Source of the DNA: Bradyrhizobium daqingense
GTDB taxonomy: Bacteria > Pseudomonadota > Alphaproteobacteria > Rhizobiales > Xanthobacteraceae
DNA: 64,000 nucleotides
Assembly: GCF_021044685.1 (NCBI RefSeq)
Contig: NZ_CP088014.1
Coordinates: 7,860,001 to 7,924,000, forward strand
Direction of reading: 5' to 3'
Made by a program: the position numbers and the translations under genes. Shown one piece after another: positions 8,982 through 19,583 of the stretch. Below the pieces are notes generated by a model that worked only from the letters and a program-made list of their open reading frames with translations, searched no databases and had not been told where the DNA came from. How positions within the stretch are numbered: the stretch's first letter is position 1; the number at the start of each line of letters is the position of its first letter.

Positions 8982-9670
8982 CTAAGATGATTCGTTGCCT
9001 CGCCCGGTACAATGTCTGTCGATGATGGCTAAGGTGAAGATTGTCGCAAATGCGAACATCACCATACCAGCGGCAACCACACTTCCTCGTGCCAGCGCGG
9101 CTCTTGGACGTAGTCCACGACATAGGCCGACAACACCTTGGTGCGTCCAGGAATATTTCCGCCGATCATCATCACGACGCCGAATGTGCCTATCGTGTGA
9201 GAAAATCCAAGCACGGCCGCTTTAACGAGCTCCAGTCGCGCCAGCGGTGCGATGATAGCAACGAAGCCATACAATGGCGAAACACGCCCTGTCATTTCCA
9301 ACGGGTGATCGCCAACCGCAAGAAAGGCGTTACGTATCGGCTGCACGACCAATGGCAGCGCCGAGAGCACCGATCCGACCACGATCCCGACGAAGGTAAG
9401 AGCGAGCGTGCGCTCGCCCCAGAAAGAGGCGAGAACGCCGCCGGGTCCGTCGGGGCCGAGCAGAACGAGTACGCAAAAGCCGAGAGCCGCTGGGGGTAGT
9501 ACCAGCGGAAGGGCAATTAGCGCAGCGACAGCCTCGCTCAGAAAAGTCTTTGAACGCGCCAGCCACCAGGCGAGGGGCACACCAATCACGAGGAGGATCA
9601 CGGTCGTCACGCTAGCGAGCTCTATCGTGAGCGCAATGGATTGCGAGATCTCTGACGAATCAAAATCCAT
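8982..9670 (-). pseudogene. modB: modB, molybdate ABC transporter permease, C-terminal frameshift
   Basis: An inner-membrane permease for molybdate, the metal needed for nitrogenase. Start at MDFDSSEISQSIALTIELAS (9670). Hydrophobic helices and the ABC-ATPase contact loop (FSHTIGTFGVVMMIGGNIPG) are present. After DYVQEPRW the frame closes early at 9059. The missing last membrane helix (AAGMVMFAFATIFTLAIIDR) is found one base out of frame and ends at a stop at 8982. No modA or modC is visible beside it. Either a pseudogene or a sequencing error in the last 30 codons. Confidence 0.8.
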
Positions 9671-10389
9671 GTGCGTCAGCCCGCCAACGAGCGCAGGTCG
9701 CCGTATCGCGATAGTGATTGCCTGCACGTCGGGCTGCCCAGCGATGTGGTGCGAATAGCCATTTGTTCGTGCGGCAGCTCGCTCTGTCCCCCAAATTTAC
9801 GCGCACCGTTTCTGCGAGCAAGAGCAGCATCGCAAGGCTCATCGGCAACTCCTGTGACAAGTCCGCTTCGTCCCACCCGACGGCGGCAGCTTCTCATTTG
9901 TCATCAGCAATTCGAGTGCCACGTGCGAACAGCGGCGGCGCTATGCTTATGTGAAAGCACTTTGCGTAGACGCCGACGTCACCGTGGAGTGGACCTAACG
10001 CTTTGTCAGGTTTCTGGCATCTTTGTTTCCAAGCGGACAGCAACAGCCGCCCAACGAAAACGGCAGACTCGACTCGAGAAATGCCTGTTTGGTTTGTCGG
10101 CGGCTCAAATCCCGTGCTCGCAGGGCCGGTAGCTGAACCGATCGCAAGAAGCCTGCCGGTCGGCAGCTACGCAAACGAAGTAGCTGAAAACTCGTCGTAA
10201 GGCTGGTTCGGCGACGCGGCAAAGGCGCGAGGGGCCGCGAGCGACGGCCGCTCCCCTGACCGGCTTAGCTTGCACATCGTCAGCACAGGCGTGGAGACAA
10301 ACGCCGCGTCATCGACGAGATTGGCCGCTTGCGGAAAAACGCAGTCATCCATCAGAGGTCCTACCCGGGCAACGCAGCTCCTAGCCAGA
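9671..10389. other. Intergenic stretch upstream of modB, no gene recognised
   Basis: Only short overlapping frames on both strands, none resembling ModA, ModE or another family I know. A ribosome-site plus start pattern is not evident for any of them. Confidence 0.5.
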
Positions 10390-10438
10390 CTTCCATTCGG
10401 TAAATTCGTTCAATCCAAAATAGCAATTTTACCAACTG
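10390..10438 (+). promoter_or_regulatory. nod box (NodD-binding promoter element)
   Basis: From 10413 the sequence reads ATCCAAAATAGCAATTTTAC, followed by CAACTG. It matches the 3' part of the nod box (ATC[C/G]AAA..., then ATTTTACCAA, ten of ten). The upstream half (TTCCAT from about 10391) also fits the 47-bp layout. It points right, toward dctA, which starts 340 bases away with no other gene between. Whether it drives dctA or is an orphan element is not known. Confidence 0.7.
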
Positions 10439-10502
10439 CACGTACTGCTGCACGATCTCAACACTCCAGCATTCCGCTAATGCGCGCTACGCTGCAGCCT
10501 AA

Positions 10503-10520
10503 TGTTCGACCTTGCGAACA
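10503..10520. promoter_or_regulatory. 18-bp palindrome, candidate DctD-binding site
   Basis: TGTTCGACCTTGCGAACA has six-base inverted arms (TGTTCG/CGAACA). It has the size and ends of the rhizobial DctD sites upstream of dctA (TGTGCG...CGCACA type). It lies about 80 bases above the sigma-54 promoter, a fitting enhancer distance. Confidence 0.5.
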
Positions 10521-10598
10521 CGGCTAAGAGCACTCAAGCCGATGCCACCGAAGGGAGGCCATTGTCCGCGACTTTTTAGTCCGCCGCAGTTTGGGATT

Positions 10599-10614
10599 TG
10601 GTGCATATCTTGCT
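10599..10614 (+). promoter_or_regulatory. Sigma-54 promoter of dctA
   Basis: TGGTGCATATCTTGCT has GG-N10-GC spacing with TGG and TTGCT boxes. It lies about 165 bases before the dctA start. dctA is RpoN-dependent in rhizobia. Confidence 0.7.
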
Positions 10615-10777
10615 TAGCGAGAAAGGACAACGCAACTAAACGCCTGCCTTTGGAAAGACGCGCCGGCTCTCGGACGCGTCTTCAATCGCGCAAGGCTATA
10701 ATGATTAGTCTCGTATGACACTGTCGCCTCTCACCGAGCCGCGGCACACATTCGAGTATATTCGGGAAGGAAGCGTC

Positions 10778-12094
10778 ATGACCACCATGGCAACCGCGGC
10801 GCCTGTGCGCGCGTCGCAAGCTTGGTATAAGATACTCTACGTCCAGGTGCTGATCGCAATCCTAATTGGCGCCATGGTTGGCTGCCTATGGCCGTCTGTC
10901 GCCACAAACGACTGGGTCAAGGCGCTCGGTGATGGGTTCATCAAGCTCATCAAGATGGTGATCGCGCCCATTATTTTCTGCACCGTCACGTCTGGCATTG
11001 CGCATATTCAAGATGCCAAGAAAGTCGGGTGCGTCGGCGTCAAGGCGCTGTTCTATTTCGAGATCGTCTCCAGCTTTGCCTTGCTGTTGGGCCTTGCCAT
11101 GGGCAATCTGGTCCGGATTGGCCATGGCCTTGCGGTCAAACCGGATGCTGCGGCGGTCGCCAATTACGTCAAGCAGGCGGAAGCCTCGAAAACCGTCGAC
11201 TTTATTCTCAACATCATTCCCGATAGCGTGGTCGGCGCCTTCGCTCGCGGCGATGTTCTGCAGGTTCTCCTGTTCGCGATCCTTTTTGGCTTCTCGCTGA
11301 TGGCGTTGGGAAAGCGTGGCGAGCGTCTGCGCGGCATGATTGACGACGTCGCGCACGCGGTGTTCGGGGTAATAGCTATTGTAATGAAAGCGGCCCCGAT
11401 CGGCGCCTTCGGCGCCATGGCTTTCACAGTCGGCAAGTTCGGGCCCGCAGCACTCGGCAATCTGATCGGTCTGATCGCGCTGTTTTACGTGACTGCTGCC
11501 CTATTCGTAGTAGTCGTGCTTGGTCTGATCGCCCGCCTCGTCGGCTTTTCAATCTTCAAGTTCCTTATCTATATTAAAGACGAGCTTCTGATCGTGCTCG
11601 GTACTTCATCCTCCGAAAGCGCGCTCCCTCAATTGATGGAGAAGCTCGAGCGGCTGGGCTGCTCCAAGCCGGTGGTCGGGCTGGTGGTGCCGACTGGCTA
11701 CTCCTTCAACCTTGACGGCACCAATATCTATATGACACTTGCAACATTGTTCATTGCCCAGGCACTCGGTGTCGATCTCAGCTTTGGCCAGCAGCTCACG
11801 ATCCTGCTAGTAGCAATGCTAACTTCGAAGGGAGCAAGCGGCGTCACCGGCGCAGGCTTTATCACGCTCGCTGCGACATTATCGGTAGTAAACCCAGCTC
11901 TGGTGCCGGGCATGGCAATCGTGTTTTCTATCGACAAGTTCATGAGCGAGGTGCGCGCCCTCACCAACATCATCGGCAATGGCATCGCGGCTGTGTTCGT
12001 ATCCTGGTGGGAAAGCGAGCTCGATCACGTGACGCTGCAGACTCGGCTCAACAAGTCCACCGCTTCCACTACTATCGACACTACAAGCACATGA
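10778..12094 (+). CDS. dctA: DctA, C4-dicarboxylate/H+ symporter
   Basis: A 438-residue DAACS-family transporter importing succinate, fumarate and malate, the carbon supply of bacteroids. Recognisable blocks: GDGFIKLIKMVIAPIIFCTV, the serine-rich hairpin GTSSSESALPQLMEKLE, the substrate-site PTGYSFNLDGTNIYMTLA, and the second hairpin TSKGASGVTGAGFITLAATL. The C-terminal SEVRALTNIIGNGIA is also typical. The start at 10778 (MTTMATAAP) is chosen because GGGAAGGAAG lies just before it; the upstream in-frame start at 10715 lacks this. The gene stands alone, with its own nod box, DctD-like and sigma-54 elements upstream. Confidence 0.95.
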   Translation: MTTMATAAPVRASQAWYKILYVQVLIAILIGAMVGCLWPSVATNDWVKALGDGFIKLIKMVIAPIIFCTVTSGIAHIQDAKKVGCVGVKALFYFEIVSSFALLLGLAMGNLVRIGHGLAVKPDAAAVANYVKQAEASKTVDFILNIIPDSVVGAFARGDVLQVLLFAILFGFSLMALGKRGERLRGMIDDVAHAVFGVIAIVMKAAPIGAFGAMAFTVGKFGPAALGNLIGLIALFYVTAALFVVVVLGLIARLVGFSIFKFLIYIKDELLIVLGTSSSESALPQLMEKLERLGCSKPVVGLVVPTGYSFNLDGTNIYMTLATLFIAQALGVDLSFGQQLTILLVAMLTSKGASGVTGAGFITLAATLSVVNPALVPGMAIVFSIDKFMSEVRALTNIIGNGIAAVFVSWWESELDHVTLQTRLNKSTASTTIDTTST

Positions 12095-12206
12095 GGTAGG
12101 TCCCGGATCTGAACCGCCGCCATTCGGACACGAATACTCCCCCTGCGCTCTCCGGCGCACAGCATTATTCCGCGCCGCAGCCAGGGCAGCTGCCCCTGAG
12201 AGGCTA

Positions 12207-13040
12207 GGGTCCAGACTCAATTGAGCCAATATGCGACGAGAGCGGCGAGATGAACAGCGGCCAAAAAATTACGGGCGAGCTTGTCATATCGCGTGGCGAT
12301 GCGCCGGAAGTCCTTGAGCCTGCAAAAGCAGCGTTCGATGACATTTCGTCCTTTGTAGGCGCGTTTGTTGAAGCGATGGATGACGACACGGTTAGATTTA
12401 TTGGGGATTACGGGCTTGGCGCCACGACGAATGATTTCGCCGCGAAGCTTGTCGCCATCATACCCTTTGTCGGCGAGGAGCACGCTCATGGGTGGCGCGA
12501 GCGCCAGGACATCGGGAGCCGCAGCGATATCGGCATCCTGGCCTGGAGTCAGATGCAGGACGACCGGCCGGCAGAGCGGATCGCTCAGCGCATGGATTTT
12601 TGTCGTGCGGCCTCCGCGCGAGCGGCCGATTGCTTGATTGTGCTCCCCCCTTTTCCGCCGGAGGCACACCGGTGAGCTTTAATCGAGGTCGAGTCGAGCG
12701 ACAGTACGACGCCGTCTTCGCCAGGCTTGGCCAGCGCTTCGAAGATTGCGCACCATCGTCCTCGCTTGGCCCAGCGATTGAAGCGATTGTAGATCGTCGT
12801 GTAAGGGCCGTATTCACGTGGACAATCACGCCATCGTGCACCCGATTGCAGCATGTGAATGATGCCGCTGACGATGCGTCGGTCGTCGTCCCGATCCGGC
12901 CCCGTCAGTCCCCTCGGCAGATGCGGTTCGATACGCGCCCATTGCCTGTCGTTCAGCCAAAACAAACCAGCGCGCATTCTCTCGCCCCCGAATCAACACG
13001 TAGGCAAGAGAATCACGTGGCGCTATTTAGGTACAGACCC
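12207..13040 (-). mobile_element. IS5-family insertion sequence, copy 1 (834 bp)
   Basis: Begins GGGTCCAGAC and ends GTACAGACCC, flanked on both sides by TA within CTAG, consistent with TA target duplication. Same length as the copy at 54548-55381 and almost identical to it, in the same orientation (direct repeat 42 kb apart). Its right TA is shared with the left end of the IS630 copy that follows. Confidence 0.9.
12217..12977 (-). CDS. IS5-family transposase, two overlapping frames (orfA/orfB)
   Basis: orfA (12585-12977) starts MRAGLFWLNDRQWARIEPHLP, the IS5 N-terminal domain, and contains the first DDE aspartate in VVLSLDSTSIKAH. orfB (12217-12669) supplies VLLADKGYDGDKLRGEI (second Asp) and the C-terminal NVIERCFCRLKDFRRIATRYDK (Glu and the YREK-like helix). 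The two frames overlap, as in IS427-group elements that make the full enzyme by programmed frameshift, so the split is natural. Both frames are uninterrupted, so this copy may be active. Confidence 0.88.
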
Positions 13041-13042
13041 TA

Positions 13043-14159
13043 GTCCCCGGAATCAGAGCTGAGTGATACGGCGGCCTTTGAAACGGCGTTGACGGACCTT
13101 TTTCTTGGTCCAGACGAAGGGCTCGGCTCTGTCGTTGTATGCGTTGACGTAGGCATCGATGTGTTCCTGAAGCTGCTTGAGGCTCGTGAAGGAGGTGCCG
13201 CTGAGCGACTGCCCCTGCAAGATGGAAAACCATACTTCGACCTGATTGAGCCATGACGCACTTGTCGGCGTGAAATGAAATTGCACGTTGGGGTGGGCCT
13301 TGAGCCAGTCCTCGTTCTTTTTATGGGTGTTGAGGTTGTCGAGGATGACGTGAAGCTTGCGGTTCGGAAAAGTCGCGGTGACGCTGTTCATGAAATCGAG
13401 AAACTCGACGCGGCGCCGGCGTTTTGAATGGGTCGCGATGATCTTTCCGGTGGCGACTTCGAGCGCCGCAAACAATGTTGTGGTGCCATGCCGCTTGTAA
13501 TCGTGGCTTTGGCCGGTTAAGGCGCGGCCATTGGGCAACTTCAGATAACCCTGCGCTCGCTCCAAAGCCTGGATCGAGGGCTTCTCGTCCACGCACAGCA
13601 CAATGGCCTTCGCCGGCGGCGCGACATAGAGGCCGACAACATCGGCGGCTTTGGCCGTAAAGTTCGGGTCGTTGCTCTCGCACCAGGACTTGCGAGCCAC
13701 CAGGTCAATCTTGTGGCTGCGCAGGAACCGCCAGACATATTGGACATCGACATCGCCCAGCGCCTCGGCCAGCAGGGGGCCGGTCCAGCGCGCAAACCCT
13801 TGCGGTGGCGGCTTATCCAGCAGCTTCAGAATCCGCTTGTCGGTCGTCTTCGTATAGATCGGCTGCTTGCCAGGCCGCGGCTTGTCTTGCAGCCCTTCAA
13901 GGCCATGGTCGGCATAGCGATGCCGCCAAAGGCTGACAATCCGCGGCTGGACCCCAACTTCCTTGGCGATCGACCGGGTGAGCGCCCATCCGCCGCCAAC
14001 AGAACTATCCGCGCCCGCTTCAAATCGCGCTGCAACGTCACCGGTGAGCGACAGCACGCCTCAAGCACCTTGCGATCTTTCCTCGAAAGGTGGACTTCTC
14101 TTGCTTCGGGTATCATCCCGACCTTGAATCACGACTCACTTTCCAAGAAAAGTGGGTAC
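13043..14159 (-). mobile_element. IS630-family insertion sequence, copy 1
   Basis: Element of 1117 bp starting GTCCCCGGAATC and ending AAAGTGGGTAC, with TA on both sides (13041-13042, 14160-14161). One base shorter than the second copy at 33104-34221, which has the same orientation. It abuts the IS5 copy directly, the TA between them serving both elements. Confidence 0.88.
13053..14116 (-). pseudogene. IS630 transposase, frameshifted copy
   Basis: Same protein as the intact copy at 33114-34178, but one base is missing near 13980. Codons for the first 47 or so residues (MIPEAREVHLSRKDRKVLEA...) are out of frame with the rest (SIAKEVGVQPRIVSLWRHRY...DDE domain...ITQL). The catalytic part is complete (CVDEKPSIQALER, HVILDNLNTHKK, WLNQVEVWFSILQ). 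This copy would need frameshifting or trans-supply by the intact copy to move. Confidence 0.85.
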
Positions 14160-14161
14160 TA

Positions 14162-14996
14162 GCGAGAAAAGAGGCAGGAGCTTTTTCAGGGTTTCGCTTT
14201 CGCACTCAAGGGCTACCGGCCATCTGAACGCTTGTGCAACATTTTTGCCAAGCCGATGACGGGACTGACGGACTAGGTATTGGTCCGCCTACGAAGATCC
14301 ATATGCGCGTCGCTCCACTTGCCTCACGCGATTAAGGACGACGTAGGGATCCTGCGGACGCAGCTTGTCGTTCTCGTTACGATGCGCGCTGCGTTAGCAG
14401 AGAGCATGGTGGGTGTGATCAGCGTGAATGGCACTCGACAAAGCCGTGGCGAGTCATACGAGGCTGCCCTGCGTTCTGCGACGCCGCTCGCTTCCAGCGG
14501 AACCAGTTTTTCGCAGCTAAAGCGCGATAAGATTGGAACGAATCATCATCGCGCGTAGGACTCGCGCGACTCCGGCTTCTGTGTCGGCAGGCGAACTTGC
14601 GCTTTCTTCGCGGGAGCGGCTGTGTCGGGGAGACGAGTCATTGGGCAGCTTTTTTCTGATCCTTGCCGGTCCGGAGGCGCGCCTTCGAACCTATCGGCTG
14701 AACTGAAACCACTGTCCTCATTCCGCGGCCTAATGGGGCGCATTGGCCGTAGGCTCGAGCGATGCGCAAAAGCGGACGTTTCAGCTTCGACTAAAGTCGC
14801 GTCAGCGACACCTACTGAAGGTTTAGGACAAATATACGTATGTTTATAATGCGTTTTTTCCCCGCGCGTGCTGAGTTCGGCAGCCGATGATCGATCTTGC
14901 ACACGCTATCATGCGGACCCAAGTGTTCAAGATTGCCTCATTTTTGCCTAAAATGCTATAGCTCTCCCGCCGGATAACAGGCCGGACGGTCTCAAA
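14162..14996. other. Long intergenic stretch upstream of nodV
   Basis: About 830 bases with no gene I can support. Small frames on both strands have no recognisable family features. No nod box or tts box was found in it; the nodV promoter must lie here, but no clear -35/-10 or -24/-12 pair stands out. Confidence 0.5.
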
Positions 14997-17666
14997 ATGT
15001 ATAGGATCAGCAGTTTCAAACGTTCAGCCCCTCAGTTGACCTTGGGCAGCATAGCGCTAGCCGCGGTTACACTGACTTGCGTGTACTTTCAGGCGCATTT
15101 CGCCGCCGCGGCGTTCGCCTATTTGTTAGTAGTCTTACTATTTTCGTTGATGGGCAGCTTCATTGCTTCATCAGCGCTTTGCATCGTCGCAATCGCTGCT
15201 CTCGCATACTACTTTGCGCCGCCGGCGTTTAGTTTACGAATCGATGATCCCCGCGATGTTCCTGTGGTTGTTGCATTTCTTATTGTCTCTGTTGTCGGAA
15301 CGTACCTGATTGGAAAACTCCGCCAGGAAAGAGAGGCTGCACGTGTGGCTGCGGCCAAGCTTCAGCGGAGTGCCTCGGATTTGGAGGATCGTGAAAAACG
15401 GTGGCGCGCAATTTTCGAGCACAATCCAGCCATGTACTTCATGGTCGATGAGGCCGGCATTGTCCTCAACGTCAATACGTTGGGCGCGACACAACTGGGA
15501 TTTGCTTGTGCAGAACTATTGGGCCAATCCGTGCTCGACGTATTTCTGGAGGAGGATCGCGCATTCGTCCGCAAATGCATTCAGACGTGTCTTGAGGATG
15601 TTGGACAATCGCGCACTTGGGACGTCCGGAAAGTCAGGAAGGACGGTTCTGTATTGTGGGTGCGTGAAAACGCCAAGGCCATGCTTTGGGCCGGCGACCG
15701 CCCCGTCATCCTCATGGCGTGCGAAGATATTACGGAGCGCAAGCAGACCGAGCTTGCGCTGCAGCGGAGCGAAGCGCATTTGGCTCACGCGCAGGAGTTG
15801 AGTCATACAGGCAGCTTCAGCTGGAACGCCTCTACCGGCGAGGCCTTCTGGTCTAAGGAGACATTTCGGATTTTCCAAATCGATCTTCAGACGACACCGG
15901 CGCCACAACTCGTCATTGAGCGCACGCACCCAGATGATAGGGCTTCTGTCAAAGAGATTATCGATGAAGCGATGCGAGACCTGAGGGATTTCGAGCACGA
16001 GTACCGGCTGCTGCTACCTGACGGCTCCGTGAAGCACATCCATGCGCAGGCACGAGTCACGCGAACCGCCTCTGGTGAAATTGAGTTTGTTGGGGCAGCC
16101 ACCGATATTACGGCAGCTAGGCGAGCAGAACAGCAGTTGCGCCGAAGCGAGGCCTATCTGGCCGAGGCTCAGCATCTCACTCACACAGGCAGCTGGTCCT
16201 GGGACGTCCACACACGAGATTTCGTTTATCGCTCCGCTGAGGTCGACCGCCTGTTTGGCTTTAACCCACAAGAGCCGGTTTCGCTAGAGACTATTCGATC
16301 GCGCATCCATCCGGAAGACTTGCCAGGGTTGCAGGAGGTGCAGCGTCAGGCGATTGACCAGGAGCACGAACGGTTCGAATATGATTTCCGTGTTATTCTG
16401 CCAGATGGCGGGATAAGGCGCATACACTCCGTTGCACACGTTGTCGTCGGCAGCGATGGTAATGTCAGCGAGCTGATCGGAACACATATGGATGTTACCG
16501 AGCAACACGCAGCTAGGGAACGCTTGGAAAACACGCTTGTAGCGCTGCGCGAGAGCGAACAGCGCTTTCGCGACTATGCCGAGACTGCTTCCGACTGGCT
16601 CTGGGAAACCGGGCCAGATCATCGGGTCACTCACTTGTCCGAGCACACCAGCGCTGCGGGAATTTTGGCGACAGGGTTAACGGGCCTGCTTCGCTGGGAC
16701 ATCGCGTGCGACATGGAAGAAGAACCGGAGAAGTGGCGTCAGCATCGGGCGACGTTGCAGGCACACCTGCCGTTCCGGGATCTCATCTACCGTACCGTAA
16801 ATAGGATGGGATCTCCGATCTACGTCCGCACGAGTGGCAAGCCCTTCTTCGACGGAAACGGAAATTTTTTGGGCTATCGCGGCGTCAGCACTGACATCAC
16901 CGCTACCATTCGCGCTGATCAGGCCGAACAAGAGCTGCGAAAGGCACAGGCGGAGCTTGCACATGTGACGCGTGTAACGACCTTGGGAGAAATGACAACT
17001 TCTATCGCCCACGAGATAACCCAACCACTCGCCGCTATCCTCAGCAACGCCGATGCGTGCCTCGGCTGGATGGCTCGCGATGTTCCCAATCTTGCAGCCG
17101 CGCGCTCTTCAGTCGAATGGATCATAGAAGATGCAATCCGGGCAAGCGAGGTGATCCGTAGTATTCGCGCACTCGCGAAAAAGGGCGAGATCGAGATGGT
17201 GCCGCTCGACATTAATCAGGTGGTTAGGGACGTCAGCGCGCTGGTAACACGAGAGCTGGTGAGCCACCAAGTGACGTTGCGAAGCGAGTTGGCGTCTGCG
17301 CTGCCTAGGGTCCTCGGTGATCGAATTCAGCTACAACAAGTGATCATCAATCTGGTGATGAACGGAATCGAGGCCATGGACGCAGTTACAGACCGGCCGC
17401 GTGAACTTCTGATTCAATCATCTACGGACGATCTGGGGTACGTGCAGCTTTCCGTGACCGATTGCGGCGTCGGGATCGCCGAGAATGACGCGGACCGCGT
17501 CTTGGACCCCTTCTTCACCACCAAATCGAGCGGCCTAGGAATGGGCCTTTCGATCTGCCGGTCGATCGTGGAAGTTCACGGAGGACGAATTTCAGTGGTT
17601 CAGAAAAATGGACCGGGCGCGACGTTCCAGTTTGCCCTTCCGCTGCATAAGGAGGCCATCTCGTGA
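14997..17666 (+). CDS. nodV: NodV, multi-PAS sensor histidine kinase for isoflavonoid signalling
   Basis: 889 residues, the length known for Bradyrhizobium NodV. Residues 1-105 hold four membrane helices of the DUF4118/KdpD type, followed by a short coiled coil. Four PAS/PAC units follow (about 135-250, 265-375, 385-500, 520-640; ITERKQTE and AHTGS(F/W)SW repeats). The dimerisation/phosphoacceptor helix [20 protein letters not shown] carries His672, and the ATPase domain has its N box ([11 protein letters not shown], near 784) and G boxes ([20 protein letters not shown]). NodV phosphorylates NodW, which activates nod genes in parallel with NodD. Its stop overlaps the nodW start, so the two are translationally coupled. 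Confidence 0.95.
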
Positions 17667-18346
17667 CAGGACGATTTGACTGGAGAGGCCAAGGCGGACA
17701 TGCCGAGGCTTCGACGAAGGCAATCGTCTTTGTCGTCGAGGATGACATCTCTATGCGTCGCTCGCTTACGAACCTTTTTCGATCGGTAGGCTTGGAGGTC
17801 GTGGCGTTCGGATCGGCCCGTGAAATGCTGCAGAGCACAATGCCGGACGTCACAAGCTGTCTAGTTCTTGATGTCCGGCTGCCGGGCCTGAGCGGCCTTG
17901 ACTACCAGACCGAGCTCGCCAGGTTGAACATACACATCCCAATCATCTTCATTACCGGCCATGGCGACATTCCCATGACCGTCAGGGCCATGAAGGGAGG
18001 CGCGGTCGATTTCCTCAGCAAGCCCTTCCGCGATCAGGAACTGCTTGATGCCGTCGTTGCGGCGACCGAACGCGATCGCAAAAGACGAGAAGCTCAGCGA
18101 ACCGTGGCGAACCTGAAATCTCTATTTGAGACCCTAAGCCCGCGAGAACAGGCAGTGATGAAACTGGTCGCGACGGGGCTGATGAACAAGCAGGTAGCCG
18201 CCGAACTTGGGCTCGCCGAGATCACCGTCAAGATCTACCGGGGACACGTAATGAAAAAGATGCGTGCCCGCTCGCTGGCTGACTTGATCAGAATGAGCGA
18301 GACGCTCGGAATTAGCGCCAATCACACTGAACAAACCCAAGTATGA
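17663..18346 (+). CDS. nodW: NodW, LuxR/FixJ-type response regulator
   Basis: 227 residues, the known NodW length. The N-terminal receiver has the acidic pair in FVVEDDIS and the phosphoacceptor Asp70 in [12 protein letters not shown], with the conserved Thr (FITGHGD) and Lys (LSKPF). A linker leads to a C-terminal LuxR-type helix-turn-helix ([20 protein letters not shown], then [13 protein letters not shown]). Start is GTG at 17663, overlapping the nodV stop as GTGA, with AAGGAGG eight bases upstream. It activates nod-gene transcription when phosphorylated by NodV. Confidence 0.95.
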
Positions 18347-18369
18347 TTTTACAATTCCATCACTTAAGC

Positions 18370-18387
18370 CCACTTTCGCGAAAGTGG
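18370..18387. repeat. Perfect 18-bp palindrome between nodW and the receiver gene
   Basis: CCACTTTCGCGAAAGTGG is fully self-complementary with no loop. No run of T follows on either strand, so an intrinsic terminator is unlikely. A dimeric regulator site is possible. Confidence 0.5.
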
Positions 18388-18430
18388 CTGACGGTTTGGC
18401 AGCCGCTGTACTGCGTCGGGAGGGCTCATC

Positions 18431-18817
18431 TTGTCCACGCCTTTGATTTCCGTCGTTGACGACGACCCCTCGGTCCGTGCGGCGACAGAAAACCTTTTGA
18501 AATCGCGTGGCTACGTCGTGCAGATATTTGCCTCGGCCGAGGCGCTCCTGCGGTCGCCGCGGTTGAACGAGATATCCTGCGTCATAACTGATGTGCAGAT
18601 GGCAGCGATGAGCGGCCTGGAGCTGCTGGCAGAGATGCGGACGCGTGGTTACCAAGCACCCTTCATTTTCATTACAGCTTTCCCCAACGAGCGCGTACGC
18701 GCGTCAGCCTTGGACGCCGGAGCGATCGGCTTCCTCGCCAAACCATTCGGCGTACAAGAGTTACTCAAGTGTCTCGACAGCGCACTGCAGGCATATGGCG
18801 ACCGAGGCCGCATCTGA
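18431..18817 (+). CDS. Stand-alone receiver-domain response regulator
   Basis: 128 residues consisting only of a CheY-like receiver: acidic pocket SVVDDDPS, phosphoacceptor Asp54 (VITDVQM), switch Thr (FIFITAF) and Lys (LAKPF). There is no output domain. It begins with TTG at 18431 after GGGAGGG, which I prefer as there is no ATG in frame nearby. It lies 84 bases after nodW in the same direction, so it may share the transcript and act as a phosphate sink, a partner of NodV or an adaptor, as FixJ-like single-domain proteins do. The role is inferred from position only. Confidence 0.85.
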   Translation: MSTPLISVVDDDPSVRAATENLLKSRGYVVQIFASAEALLRSPRLNEISCVITDVQMAAMSGLELLAEMRTRGYQAPFIFITAFPNERVRASALDAGAIGFLAKPFGVQELLKCLDSALQAYGDRGRI

Positions 18818-19583
18818 TTCGATCAACTGCGCGTTCTTGTCCGATCTAACGACGATCACGCACCGGGCAACCTCTTTGCGGCCGGAACCGCGACCTGCCC
18901 TAACGTTATTAGGAGCTAATTCTTGCCCGCCAAAGCATTACCGGCTACTGTCGGCTGCAAAACAACCTTTGACCTTGCGAGAGACGGAGGGTACGCCGGC
19001 TCGATTCATTCCAGGTCGTGATCAAAGTAATGCCGGCCCAGAGCGATCAGCGCCCCTAGCATTTAACTCCACCTGGAGCGAAGCTATATGCTCCATTGCA
19101 GAGCGGTTCCCGAGAGCGCTCGGCAAGCACGAGATTGGTTGTGCTCAGCCCAGCCGCGGTGACGACGAAATGGAGCTTCGCCAGGACGCCCCTCATGTCT
19201 TGGTCACCGCTTTTCCGGTGAAAGCGCTTTGAACGATGCCCAGCCCAAGGAATTGTTACGTCCGCTGACGCGTGCGGGTTGGACTTGTCTATAGGGCCGC
19301 CGCTTCGTTATCGATTCCCAGCGCTCCGGCTATCGTCAAGCTCCCACATCATGTGTGGCAGACCTCTGGTCCAACCCGTCAAACGTGCTCGGCGCAACAC
19401 GTCCCCACCACGGCCGGGCTATCACACAGGTGTCCTCGCCGCAGCGAGCATCGGCAGCAACTGGTTTGTACTGTAGCCCCCAATTTCTTAGGGCAAACAA
19501 ATCAGTCAGCAACTGCTAAGCTAAGGAGGACCGAGGAGACAGCATTGATGTCTCCTGTGTCAGAACGTAACCTAAGTTCGTCT
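18818..19583. other. Intergenic stretch between the receiver gene and IS256
   Basis: No gene recognised in about 765 bases. The frames present are short, overlap on both strands and show no family features. The stretch may be an eroded remnant. Confidence 0.45.
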
